Origin: Legionella sp. | GTDB lineage: Bacteria; Pseudomonadota; Gammaproteobacteria; Legionellales; Legionellaceae | DNA length: 64,000 bases | Direction of reading: 5' to 3' | Assembly: GCA_013911415.1 (NCBI GenBank) | Contig: JACETI010000001.1 | Location: forward strand, 248,001-312,000 | Part shown: positions 17,482 to 25,795 of the stretch, piece after piece | Numbering within the stretch: position 1 is the first letter of the stretch | How the letters are laid out: each line of letters opens with the position of its first letter | The notes under the pieces: generated by a model | Told to the model about the DNA's origin: nothing | Databases searched by the model: none | The model's input: the letters and a program-made list of their open reading frames with translations, nothing else | Translations under genes and position numbers: made by a program

Positions 17482-20400
17482 TCAGTCTTTAGTGTGCTTT
17501 TTTTGCCTGCGCTCATGAATTTCACAAAATACAGCCGGCACAAAAAATAAAGTTGCCACGGTAGCGAACAACAACCCCCCGATCACTGCACGCCCCAGAG
17601 GCGCATTTTGCTCGCCTCCTTCACCCAAACCCAATGCCATTGGAATCATACCGATAACCATTGCGGCAGCCGTCATCAATACCGGTCTTAATCGTGTTTT
17701 ACCGGCTTCTAAAGCAGAGCTCACGGGATCATTACCTAATCGCATGTGATCACGCGCAAAACTAATCACTAAAATACCATTGGCGGTCGCCACGCCCATG
17801 CACATAATTGCCCCTGTTAGGGCAGGAACGCTTAGGGGAGTCGCCGTTAAAAATAATATCCATACAATACCTGCAAGCGCTGCCGGCAGAGCAGTAATAA
17901 TGATGAAAGGATCTAACCAAGATTGAAAATTGATAACCATTAGCAAATAGACTAAGAGAATAGAGAAAAGCAGTCCCCAATATAATCCTTGAAATGCATC
18001 TTCCTGAGTTTGAATTTGACCGCGCACGTCCACCGACGTTCCCTTGGGCAAATAGCTATTACTATCCGCTACGGTTTGCTTCACTGCCTTAGCAACAGCG
18101 GCCAAATCCCGCCCTTGCACAGAGGCAAAAATATCGATAAGAGGTTGGACGTTATAATGAGATTCATCGCCTTCTGTGAGTGTGCGTTTGATTTGCGAGA
18201 CAGCACCCAGAATTTGTGGTGAGGTGCTATGCGCTTTATTCGTAATAGGAATATTACGTAACGATTGAAAAGAATTCATGGCATATTGCGGTGTTTGCGT
18301 TACCAAGGGATACGAAACACGGTTTTCTGGATTCAACCAAAAAGTTGGTTGAGTTTGAAAGCTACCTGAAAGCGCAATCAGTAAGCTATTGGCAATATCG
18401 GCTTCGGTAAAACCTAACTCGCTAGCACGGCTACGATTTGCTTCTACAAACAAGCTTGGGTAATCAAAAGCCTGCTTAATTCTTGCATCAGCAATACCAG
18501 GGATACACTTTAATCGTTCTAGTAATTTTTGCGCATAACTTAAGTTCTTTTGAGGATCTAAACCCGTTACTTGAATATTAATCGGTGATGGCAGTCCAAA
18601 GTTTAGAATTTGGTTAACAATGTCCGCAGGGAGAAACGCGAAATTAACGCCTGGAAAAGCCATCGATAACACAGGTCGCAAAGTGCTGATATATTCATTA
18701 ATGGAACGATGAGTGGGATTAAGTGAGATTAAAATATCCGCGTCCGAAGGACCAATAATACCCGAATTTTCATACGAGAGATTGATACCACTCGTTGGCA
18801 GGCCAACGTTATCCACAATCGTATCAATTTCATCCTTGGGAATAATTTGACGGATCTGCTGATCAACTTCATCGACAAGCCGGGCGGTTTCTTCAACCCT
18901 GGTTCCTGTGGGTGCACGAAGATGGAGCTTAATTTGCCCTGCGTCGACACTTGGGAAAAAATTTGCCCCTAACCAAAACCATAACACTAAAATAGAAATC
19001 AAAATAAACGCAAGAAAATAGCTGATGAAGCATCCTCTATTTTCTAAAACCCTAGCGAGGTTTTCTTGATAACGCTTCCGAAAGTGCTCATATCGGTCAT
19101 TAAAGTGATAATGTACATTTCCCAATAGCCTTCCCATATGGGATAATCCAGTCGCTACCTTTAAAGATCTTATCGAGTCTTTTGTTCGATCGGATCCTTG
19201 GCTTTGAAGCACTCGATCTGCTTCATGGGGTTTCAACAAATACTTTGCCATTGTCGCCACCAATGTTCTAGACAATAGATAAGAAGCGAGCATCGCAAAA
19301 ATGACAGCTTCTGCCATTGGCGCAAACAGATATTGTGCGACCCCGCCTAGAAAAAACATAGGTACAAAAACAATACAAATACATAAAGTCGATACGAGCG
19401 CTGGAATAGCGATTTGCTGTGCTCCATCGAGAATCGCTTTTTCGACTTCTTTGCCTTGCTCGATATTCCAGTTAATATTTTCAATCGCTACCGTAGCATC
19501 ATCAACAAGGATACCGACAGCTAGTGCTAAGCCTCCTAGTGTCATAATATTGATGGTTTCACCTAATGCTGATAAAACAGTTAGTGATGCCAAGATAGAA
19601 AGAGGGATGGATAGCGTAATAATTAATGTGCTACGCCAGCTACCCAAAACCAATAAGATCATCAATCCCGTTAATGCAGCCGCTATCACACCTTCTTTGA
19701 TCACCCCTTCGATAGCTGCAGTAACGAAAATGGATTGATCGGCAAAGGTTCTCAGGGTTAACGTTGCTGGAAGCATGGTCTTAATTTTAGGAATGAGATC
19801 TTTCACCCGTTGAATAATGGCAAGTGTTGAGGCGTTGCCCGTTTTTTGAATCGACATCATTACGGCGCGCTCACCATTCACACGCACAATGTTGGTTTGT
19901 GGTGAAAAACCATCACGGACATGCGCTACATCACGGATATAAATGACACCCCCGGGAATCGCTTTCAGCGGCACATTATTTAAGGTTTCTACCTGCAGCG
20001 GACTGGCATTCAATTTCACCAAATATTCATAGATCCCAATTTTTTCGGTCCCTGCAGGAATAATCAGATTTTGTGCATCAATAGCGGCATTCACATCTTG
20101 CGGTGAAACCCCATAGGTTTGCATCGCTTTTGTATTAAGATCCACTTGTACTTGCCGGATTTTCCCTCCGTAAGGGTAAGGGAGTGCAGCGCCCTGCACG
20201 GTTGCCAATTGGGTACGAATGAAATTATTGCCTAAATCATTTAATATTTGTTCAGATAAAGTCGTGCTAGATAAGACAAGCTGAAGCACCGGTACCGTCG
20301 CTGCGTTATAACTCAATACCAGCGGTGGCGTTGTTCCTGGGGGTAGCAGACGCAATATAGTTTGGGAAATAGCAGTGACTTGGCTCAGTGCAACATCGAC

Positions 20401-20709
20401 ATGCACATTTTTATGAAAAAATAACTTTGTAATACTAACGCCGTTTAGAGATTCGGATTCAATGTGCTCAATATCATTAACAGTCGTCGTTACCGCCCTT
20501 TCAAAAACACTGGTAATACGATTTGCCATTTCATCAGGAGGTAACCCTGTGTAAGTCCAGACTACACTAACAATAGGTATATCAATGCTAGGAAAAATAT
20601 CAGTAGGCGTACGATAAATAGCCAGCGGCCCAATGATGAGCAGCATCAGTGCCATTACAACAAAGGTATAAGGTCGAGAGAGCGCAACCCAGACAAGCCA
20701 CATAGCCAT
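17482..20709 (-). CDS. RND efflux pump, inner-membrane transporter
   Basis: A 1075-residue HAE/HME-type pump with the normal 12-TM plan and two large periplasmic loops. Seen are the N-terminal TM1 with TPTDIFPSIDIPIVSVVW, the TM4 motif GILVDDATVAIENINW carrying the proton-relay aspartates, and the C-terminal MALGLGEGGEQNAPLGRAVI followed by LFFVPAVF. The substrate cannot be read from sequence. Typical drug-pump (HAE1) and other subtypes share these motifs. The first 12 nt of the gene (ATGGCTATGTGG) are also part of a repeat found near 30.75 kb. It is the first gene of the efflux operon. Confidence 0.95.
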   Translation of the reverse strand: MAMWLVWVALSRPYTFVVMALMLLIIGPLAIYRTPTDIFPSIDIPIVSVVWTYTGLPPDEMANRITSVFERAVTTTVNDIEHIESESLNGVSITKLFFHKNVHVDVALSQVTAISQTILRLLPPGTTPPLVLSYNAATVPVLQLVLSSTTLSEQILNDLGNNFIRTQLATVQGAALPYPYGGKIRQVQVDLNTKAMQTYGVSPQDVNAAIDAQNLIIPAGTEKIGIYEYLVKLNASPLQVETLNNVPLKAIPGGVIYIRDVAHVRDGFSPQTNIVRVNGERAVMMSIQKTGNASTLAIIQRVKDLIPKIKTMLPATLTLRTFADQSIFVTAAIEGVIKEGVIAAALTGLMILLVLGSWRSTLIITLSIPLSILASLTVLSALGETINIMTLGGLALAVGILVDDATVAIENINWNIEQGKEVEKAILDGAQQIAIPALVSTLCICIVFVPMFFLGGVAQYLFAPMAEAVIFAMLASYLLSRTLVATMAKYLLKPHEADRVLQSQGSDRTKDSIRSLKVATGLSHMGRLLGNVHYHFNDRYEHFRKRYQENLARVLENRGCFISYFLAFILISILVLWFWLGANFFPSVDAGQIKLHLRAPTGTRVEETARLVDEVDQQIRQIIPKDEIDTIVDNVGLPTSGINLSYENSGIIGPSDADILISLNPTHRSINEYISTLRPVLSMAFPGVNFAFLPADIVNQILNFGLPSPINIQVTGLDPQKNLSYAQKLLERLKCIPGIADARIKQAFDYPSLFVEANRSRASELGFTEADIANSLLIALSGSFQTQPTFWLNPENRVSYPLVTQTPQYAMNSFQSLRNIPITNKAHSTSPQILGAVSQIKRTLTEGDESHYNVQPLIDIFASVQGRDLAAVAKAVKQTVADSNSYLPKGTSVDVRGQIQTQEDAFQGLYWGLLFSILLVYLLMVINFQSWLDPFIIITALPAALAGIVWILFLTATPLSVPALTGAIMCMGVATANGILVISFARDHMRLGNDPVSSALEAGKTRLRPVLMTAAAMVIGMIPMALGLGEGGEQNAPLGRAVIGGLLFATVATLFFVPAVFCEIHERRQKKHTKD

Positions 20710-20770
20710 CCATGCAAATCTGTCGCTGAATTTTCAGTTTGCCACCCTTATAAAGTTAAAGCAAAGCCAT
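20698..20770 (+). repeat. Dispersed direct repeat, copy A (overlaps RND start)
   Basis: A 73-bp element shared with copy B at 30751-30822. The two match in long exact blocks: CCACATAGCCAT, TTTTCAGTTTGCCACC and TTAAAGCAAAG. About 59 of 73 positions agree by eye. The first 12 bases are the reverse complement of the RND gene's first four codons. It lies immediately downstream of the first PP2C-like gene. A third, shorter relative is at 22941-22987. Confidence 0.75.
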
Positions 20771-20808
20771 CCATCGTATTTAGATCGGCAATAAGCCGAG
20801 CAGCCCTC

Positions 20809-22605
20809 TTAATGAGAAGAGGATCGTCGTATCCGCACTTCCTGAGTGGGGCGGGGGCGCTCAAAAGAAGCGTCTTTAAAAAGATCATAGAAGGCTTGCG
20901 TACCCTTATCCCTGCCTAGACCTCCGATCGAGCAGGGTTTTTTTCTGGCCGCACGCTTGCCGATATTTAATACCTTTTGCAGTGCATCTACGGTCAACTG
21001 TTCTGGTGTCTTCGGTTTGGAGGAGAACAATCTCCAACAACTTGAGAAGCATCCAGTATTACGAACAGGATTTTCATCGAGCGTTTTATTGATAACTGCG
21101 AGCATTTCTACTACATGCCTTGGATAGATCCTTTTCACATTTCCATTCTCATCTTCTTGTCTCCTTGTCCTTTCTGTCTCTTGGAACTTGCCCACTTTCC
21201 ATAGATTGTCCGTGATAAGCGTTCGAATATCTTGAAGTAAATTTCTTGCAACTGCGCCTTGGCGGAGTGTAGCTGCTTCAACGCTGTCATTATCCGCATA
21301 AAAATTGTTTTCTACGCGGTAATGAAAGATTTTTCCGATGTTTGCGATTTGACACTGGCGAACTGCTTTTTTAATACTCTCTTGCTCTATAGAAGTAATT
21401 GCTTGAATTTTTTCATTTAACTTGTCCTCTGTTTCTTCCAGCGCTAGAGCTACTATTTGATCTGATTTAATATTTAACCACTTATTATGAGATTCAAGCT
21501 CGTTTTTAAGCGTTGGATAAAAATCCTTGCCAATTTTTTCTGCGATTGTTCGCCCCGTGACCTTAAGGAGACGCTTCTCTTTTGTAGTAATTTGATCAGA
21601 GCCATGGCCATCCAGCACCGTTATCGAACAAGGCTTACCTGGTTGAACATGACCAAGCCCAACAGTAATGTTATCTTTTGAAAAGTTATTTAAGGCATCT
21701 TGGACCATCTTTTCTGAAATTTTAGACAAAGACACTTTACCTCGACTTTTCATTTTACCTTGACTTTTAATTTGCCTTTTTATTTCACCACCTATAAAAC
21801 GACGTAGCTGTCGAGTACCATCCAAAGGATCGAAGTCACTTTTTTTTGTATAACCGTTTGAAGCTGCTAATATAAAGGCCTTTTCACCTTTTTCTAATAG
21901 GGTTTCGAAGCGTGTGATGTAAGGCTCATGTGTCACTCCGCAGTCTTCTGAAGCAATATCACCAAACACTGGACCTTTATCACCAAACACTCCCGTGACC
22001 CCTAACTTTCCTAGCCTACCTTTTGACAATTCAGCTTCTAGGATCCAAGGTCTTAAGGCTGTTTTCTCATCAATTCGTCTTTCTTCATTAAACTCTCTAA
22101 TTCGTTTCTTTTCTTTTTTTACTCTTGGGTCATGCAGATCCGGATTGAGGGCCTCGACTATAAGCGTCCCATTCTCTTTAACACGTAATAAGAACGCTAC
22201 ACTGTCCCCTAAACTAGCAGTCCACACCGTTAACTTTTGGACTTCCTTGCCTTTTGACCGCGCTGAGCTAATCCATCCGGTAGCAGAACAACAGGTTGTA
22301 CCGACCTTACGACTTTCGATACCCGAATTCCTACTGTCTAATGTTTTAAATGTTCGTTTAAGGCTTTCTTCAATCAATTTTTCGTCCATTTGAGGCATCA
22401 AATTGACATCTTCTGTCCCAAAAACAATGTAATCTTGTTGTTCTTCATGGTGTATAAGATCATTGCCAACTACGCTACAATATCCGAAGTTAACCTCGTG
22501 CTGCTGAAATTCCTCCGTGATATCGCCCTCTTTCGGGACATAATTAGGAATATCAACCTTTTCTAACTTTAAATGAATATCAATTTCTTCATTACTCTTA
22601 CTCAT
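20809..22605 (-). CDS. PP2C-like protein with relocated DGHG motif and altered active site (copy 1)
   Basis: A 598-residue protein paralogous to the one at 30930-32663. PP2C (PPM phosphatase) motifs in order: FGYCSVVGN and EQQD (55-58), GTTCCSATGW (102-111), SLGDS (131-135), GVTGVFGD (202-209), ILAASNG (245-251) and KDNIT (310-314). Only then comes LDGHG (331-335) with the helix expected after it. In normal PP2Cs the DGHG motif is second, not last. The SDG motif reads SNG, so a metal-binding Asp is replaced by Asn250 and the enzyme may be inactive. The C-terminal half is helical and of unknown type; its end (GTQAFYDLFKDAS) matches the paralogue. AGAGG precedes the start. A secreted effector is possible but unproven. 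Confidence 0.75.
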   Translation of the reverse strand: MSKSNEEIDIHLKLEKVDIPNYVPKEGDITEEFQQHEVNFGYCSVVGNDLIHHEEQQDYIVFGTEDVNLMPQMDEKLIEESLKRTFKTLDSRNSGIESRKVGTTCCSATGWISSARSKGKEVQKLTVWTASLGDSVAFLLRVKENGTLIVEALNPDLHDPRVKKEKKRIREFNEERRIDEKTALRPWILEAELSKGRLGKLGVTGVFGDKGPVFGDIASEDCGVTHEPYITRFETLLEKGEKAFILAASNGYTKKSDFDPLDGTRQLRRFIGGEIKRQIKSQGKMKSRGKVSLSKISEKMVQDALNNFSKDNITVGLGHVQPGKPCSITVLDGHGSDQITTKEKRLLKVTGRTIAEKIGKDFYPTLKNELESHNKWLNIKSDQIVALALEETEDKLNEKIQAITSIEQESIKKAVRQCQIANIGKIFHYRVENNFYADNDSVEAATLRQGAVARNLLQDIRTLITDNLWKVGKFQETERTRRQEDENGNVKRIYPRHVVEMLAVINKTLDENPVRNTGCFSSCWRLFSSKPKTPEQLTVDALQKVLNIGKRAARKKPCSIGGLGRDKGTQAFYDLFKDASFERPRPTQEVRIRRSSSH

Positions 22606-23220
22606 AGGGGACCTCTGCTTGATACTTCATAACGTAATAATTCATTATACCTATTTTTGATCAAATTGTATCTATTTTTACTTTATTTATAAATTTGAGA
22701 GGCGAAAGGTAAGTGCTAATGCCTTTTGTTTTTATTCGCGTAGGCTTTGAGTTAACATGCTAAGAAGCTCAATAAATGCCGATGTAGGCTATTTTCTTTT
22801 CGTGAATTTGTTGAAAATTTAAGTTTTTATTAGCAAGCAGTACAGGCAAAAAACAAGTTAATGTTGGTGGTTACAAAATGTTGATCTGACCGCGAGTATT
22901 CCATCTAACTTCCAGTCATATTGAACATTGAGCGCGGGGTTGAATTTTTAGTTTGCCACTTCATGGAGTAGGTTAAGCACAGTCATTCTTAATCCACACT
23001 GTTTATTTAGTGAGATGGCATTCGTAAAACAACTTCACAGCCAATTGACTAATCAAAAGTTATCCTTATCAAACAAATTCGGTGATTGCTCAAAGTTATC
23101 TCTTTTTTATCGGTTAGTCCTTGGTAACCATGCTAAATCCATTCTTCTGTATTCTTTAGTTGTAAAAAAACCGGCATTCACTTTAAAATTTACTGAGTAT
23201 TTACATCTCCTGGAGAAAGC
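22606..23220. other. Intergenic stretch with one repeat copy
   Basis: 615 bp without a gene I can support. It contains the upstream region of the first PP2C-like gene (AT-rich) and the short repeat copy at 22941-22987. A possible 76-codon frame (23015-23245) overlaps the start of the glycosyltransferase and is not convincing. The last bases (ctcctggagaaagc) hold the ribosome-binding site of the next gene. Confidence 0.6.
22941..22987 (+). repeat. Dispersed direct repeat, copy C (shorter)
   Basis: Contains TGAATTTTTAGTTTGCCAC, matching copy A (20729-20747) at all but one base, followed by a looser match to the GTTAAAGCAAAG-CAT end. It is in the same orientation as copies A and B. It lacks the leading CCACATAGCCAT block. 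It sits between the first PP2C-like gene and the glycan cassette. Confidence 0.55.
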
Positions 23221-24324
23221 TTGCAAAAGAAAATTACGCCCCTAATTAGTGTATGTCTCATAGTTTTCAATCATGAAAGATACGTTGCAGAAGCGATCAC
23301 CAGTATTTTGAAACAAACGTTTTCAAATTTTGAACTGATCATTGTAAATGATGGATCAACTGATAAAACAGAAGCAGTGATTAACTCTTTTCAAGACAAA
23401 CGAATGCATTATATTTATCAAAAAAATCAGGGTCCAAGCGCCGCACTTAATAGAGCTATTAGACATAGTACCGGGAAATATTTAGCATTTTTATCAGGTG
23501 ATGATATTTGGCATCCCGATAAACTACAGAAGCAATATACATGGTTAACTGCGGAATCTAATAGAAAAATTATTTTTTCTCATATTGATTTTATAGATGA
23601 TAACAGTGGTCCAATCGCAGTCCCTTGGGCAGACAATCTCTTTAACCAAAAAGATTCTAAATCAAGGCCAGAATATTTAAGAACGTGGTTCTTTAAGGGC
23701 AATTGTTTGAATGCTGGCACTTGCCTGGTAGAGAAAAAGTTAATCTTGGATCTAGGTATGTTTAACTTAGCTTCTCTTCAATTACAAGATTTTGATATGT
23801 GGATAAAAATCATATCAAAGTATGATATTTATGTATTACCCCAAAAGCTTATGAAATATAGGATTCGTGCCAATGAAATGAATTTAAGCAGTAATAAAAA
23901 TCATCTTCGCACATCTTTTGAATGGTATGCTCTTGCCAAGAATATATTTAACGCTATTGACATTGAACTTTTTAAAGAATCATTTTCCGACCAGCTAAAA
24001 AAAGCAAATTTTACAACTAAGATTGAGTATGAGTTAGAAAAGGCTTTTCTTTTTTTGAATAATGAGCTGGCTTATATCAAGATCATTGGCATTGAAAAAC
24101 TTTTCAACCTTTTACAAAATGAAAATATTCTCAAGGTGTCTCGGTCTGAATACAATTTTGACTTACCGGATTTATATCATTTAACCAAACTCAATCAAAA
24201 TATTGACGTTAGTCCTGAATACCCTTCAAAATCGGCCAATTTTTATCAAAAAATAATTAATTATGCATATCCAGTTATTCCAAAACCATTTCTGAAATTT
24301 TATCGAATGTTTTATAAGACTTAA
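23221..24324 (+). CDS. Family 2 glycosyltransferase
   Basis: A cytoplasmic or membrane-associated GT-A enzyme of 367 residues that moves a sugar from a nucleotide-sugar donor to a glycan acceptor. The N-terminal half holds the GT2 signature: ISVCLIVFNHERYVAEAI, LIIVNDGSTDKTEAVI with the DGS loop, NQGPSAALNRAI, and FLSGDDIWHPDKL with the metal-binding DD. The C-terminal 130 residues match nothing I know. The start is TTG, chosen because GGAG lies 6 nt upstream and no ATG or GTG precedes it after the in-frame stop. It is the first gene of the AT-rich sugar cassette; donor and acceptor are unknown. Confidence 0.9.
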   Translation: MQKKITPLISVCLIVFNHERYVAEAITSILKQTFSNFELIIVNDGSTDKTEAVINSFQDKRMHYIYQKNQGPSAALNRAIRHSTGKYLAFLSGDDIWHPDKLQKQYTWLTAESNRKIIFSHIDFIDDNSGPIAVPWADNLFNQKDSKSRPEYLRTWFFKGNCLNAGTCLVEKKLILDLGMFNLASLQLQDFDMWIKIISKYDIYVLPQKLMKYRIRANEMNLSSNKNHLRTSFEWYALAKNIFNAIDIELFKESFSDQLKKANFTTKIEYELEKAFLFLNNELAYIKIIGIEKLFNLLQNENILKVSRSEYNFDLPDLYHLTKLNQNIDVSPEYPSKSANFYQKIINYAYPVIPKPFLKFYRMFYKT

Positions 24325-24417
24325 AAGCAATAGGAGTAATTTTAAATATTTTTATCTTAAAATGTATTTATTTGTATATTTAAGAAGCGCGCATATACCG
24401 TTAATAGTAAAAACTTC

Positions 24418-25545
24418 CTAGCCGGATAGTTCATCACTTGCTTGATATTGGTTGATAATCTCAATTATATATTCGGTTTGTTCTTGGGTCTGCACAGGGC
24501 TAATGGGTAAACTAATTACTTCACGATGAATTTTTTCAGTTATGGGGAATGACATGGCATTTAAACTTTTATATGCAGCTTGTTTATGAGGGGGAATAGG
24601 GTAATGTATAAGTGTGTCTATGGAATAGCTCCTCAAATATTGCTGAAATCGATCTCTCTGTTCGACACGAACCACAAATAAGTGCCACACATGAGTATTT
24701 TCTTCCAACGCCACGTTGGGTAGTATAAGAGATGGATTTCCGATCTTTGTTCGATACATCTGCGCAATGTGTCGACGTTTTTGATTGTCATCATCTAATC
24801 TTGCAAGTTTCACATTTAATATAGCCGCTTGAATCTCGTCTAAACGGCTATTTATTCCTTTGACGGCATTATTATATTTAATTTTACTTCCATAATTCGC
24901 TAAACAACGAATTTTTTCTGCCAACGCATCGTCGCTCGTTGTAACGGCCCCTCCGTCTCCTAGGGCACCTAGGTTTTTACCTGGATAAAAGCTAAAGCCA
25001 CTAGCATCCGCCAAATTTCCTGCTCGAATATGCTGATAGCATGCTCCATGCGCTTGAGCACTATCTTCAATGATTTTCAGGCCATACTTTTTTGCTAATT
25101 CCCAGATCTTTTGCATAGGTGTAATCTGACCGTACAGATGTACTACCATGAGAGCCTTTGTTTTTTTTGTAATCGCAGACTCTATGTGATCGAGATCTAT
25201 TAAATAGCTCTCAATGTTAGCGTCAATAAGAATAGGCTTTAAATTATTTGCACAAATTGACAATATACTAGCAATGTAAGTGTTTGCGGGTACAATTACC
25301 TCGTCATTATCCGCAAGAATGCCTAACTCTTTGTAAGCACGGAGGATTAATATTAACGCATCTAACCCGTTCCCAACGCCTATGCAATGTTTAGATCCAC
25401 AATAATTCGAAAAATTTGATTCAAATTGACCACATGAGTTCCCTAAGATATACCATCCAGATTCTATAACATTCCTTATACCTTTATTAATTTCATCATA
25501 ATCCCTTTGGTTAATCGCTTTTAAATCAACAAATGGTACTTTCAT
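24418..25545 (-). CDS. fdtB: dTDP-3-keto-6-deoxyhexose aminotransferase, FdtB/QdtB-like
   Basis: A PLP-dependent DegT/DnrJ/EryC1 (SHAT) aminotransferase of 375 residues. The start [13 protein letters not shown], the [10 protein letters not shown] loop, EDSAQAHGA (PLP-contacting Asp) and the Schiff-base lysine in [15 protein letters not shown] are all seen. The closest functional group by feel is FdtB/QdtB, which aminates the 3-keto sugar made by FdtA/QdtA. FdtA-like and FdtC-like genes lie within 5 kb, which supports this. A strong ribosome-binding site (GGAAGG) precedes the ATG. A TATAAT -10 box lies about 40 nt upstream. It is transcribed opposite to its neighbours. Confidence 0.88.
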   Translation of the reverse strand: MKVPFVDLKAINQRDYDEINKGIRNVIESGWYILGNSCGQFESNFSNYCGSKHCIGVGNGLDALILILRAYKELGILADNDEVIVPANTYIASILSICANNLKPILIDANIESYLIDLDHIESAITKKTKALMVVHLYGQITPMQKIWELAKKYGLKIIEDSAQAHGACYQHIRAGNLADASGFSFYPGKNLGALGDGGAVTTSDDALAEKIRCLANYGSKIKYNNAVKGINSRLDEIQAAILNVKLARLDDDNQKRRHIAQMYRTKIGNPSLILPNVALEENTHVWHLFVVRVEQRDRFQQYLRSYSIDTLIHYPIPPHKQAAYKSLNAMSFPITEKIHREVISLPISPVQTQEQTEYIIEIINQYQASDELSG

Positions 25546-25584
25546 CTTTTCCTTCCCTGACTTACATTGACCGATAATTGTTAC

Positions 25585-25613
25585 ATTATACTATGGAACC
25601 ATAAGGCATTAGA
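25585..25613 (-). promoter_or_regulatory. Candidate promoter for fdtB
   Basis: A perfect TATAAT -10 (plus-strand 25585-25590) lies about 40 nt before the fdtB start. The -35 region at the right spacing (TCTAAT) is poor, so this rests mainly on the -10 box. Confidence 0.4.
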
Positions 25614-25795
25614 AAAATTCACTTTATTTTAACCGATCAAGCTCGACTTTAAAGTTTGGGCTGTTATTATATAGCATACGAAATACTACAATTAAATTTA
25701 TTGAAATTGTCAAAAGCACTTGACTTTGGATCATACTTCTAAACGTTTGAGAATCTCTCGCGATGCGGTTATGGTTAGCGTAAATTCATGCATTG

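Noticed and set aside
23015-23245. 76-codon frame before the GT2 gene
   Set aside because: It overlaps the GT2 start by 25 bp, has no recognisable ribosome-binding site or family, and the GT2 gene has its own good Shine-Dalgarno sequence.
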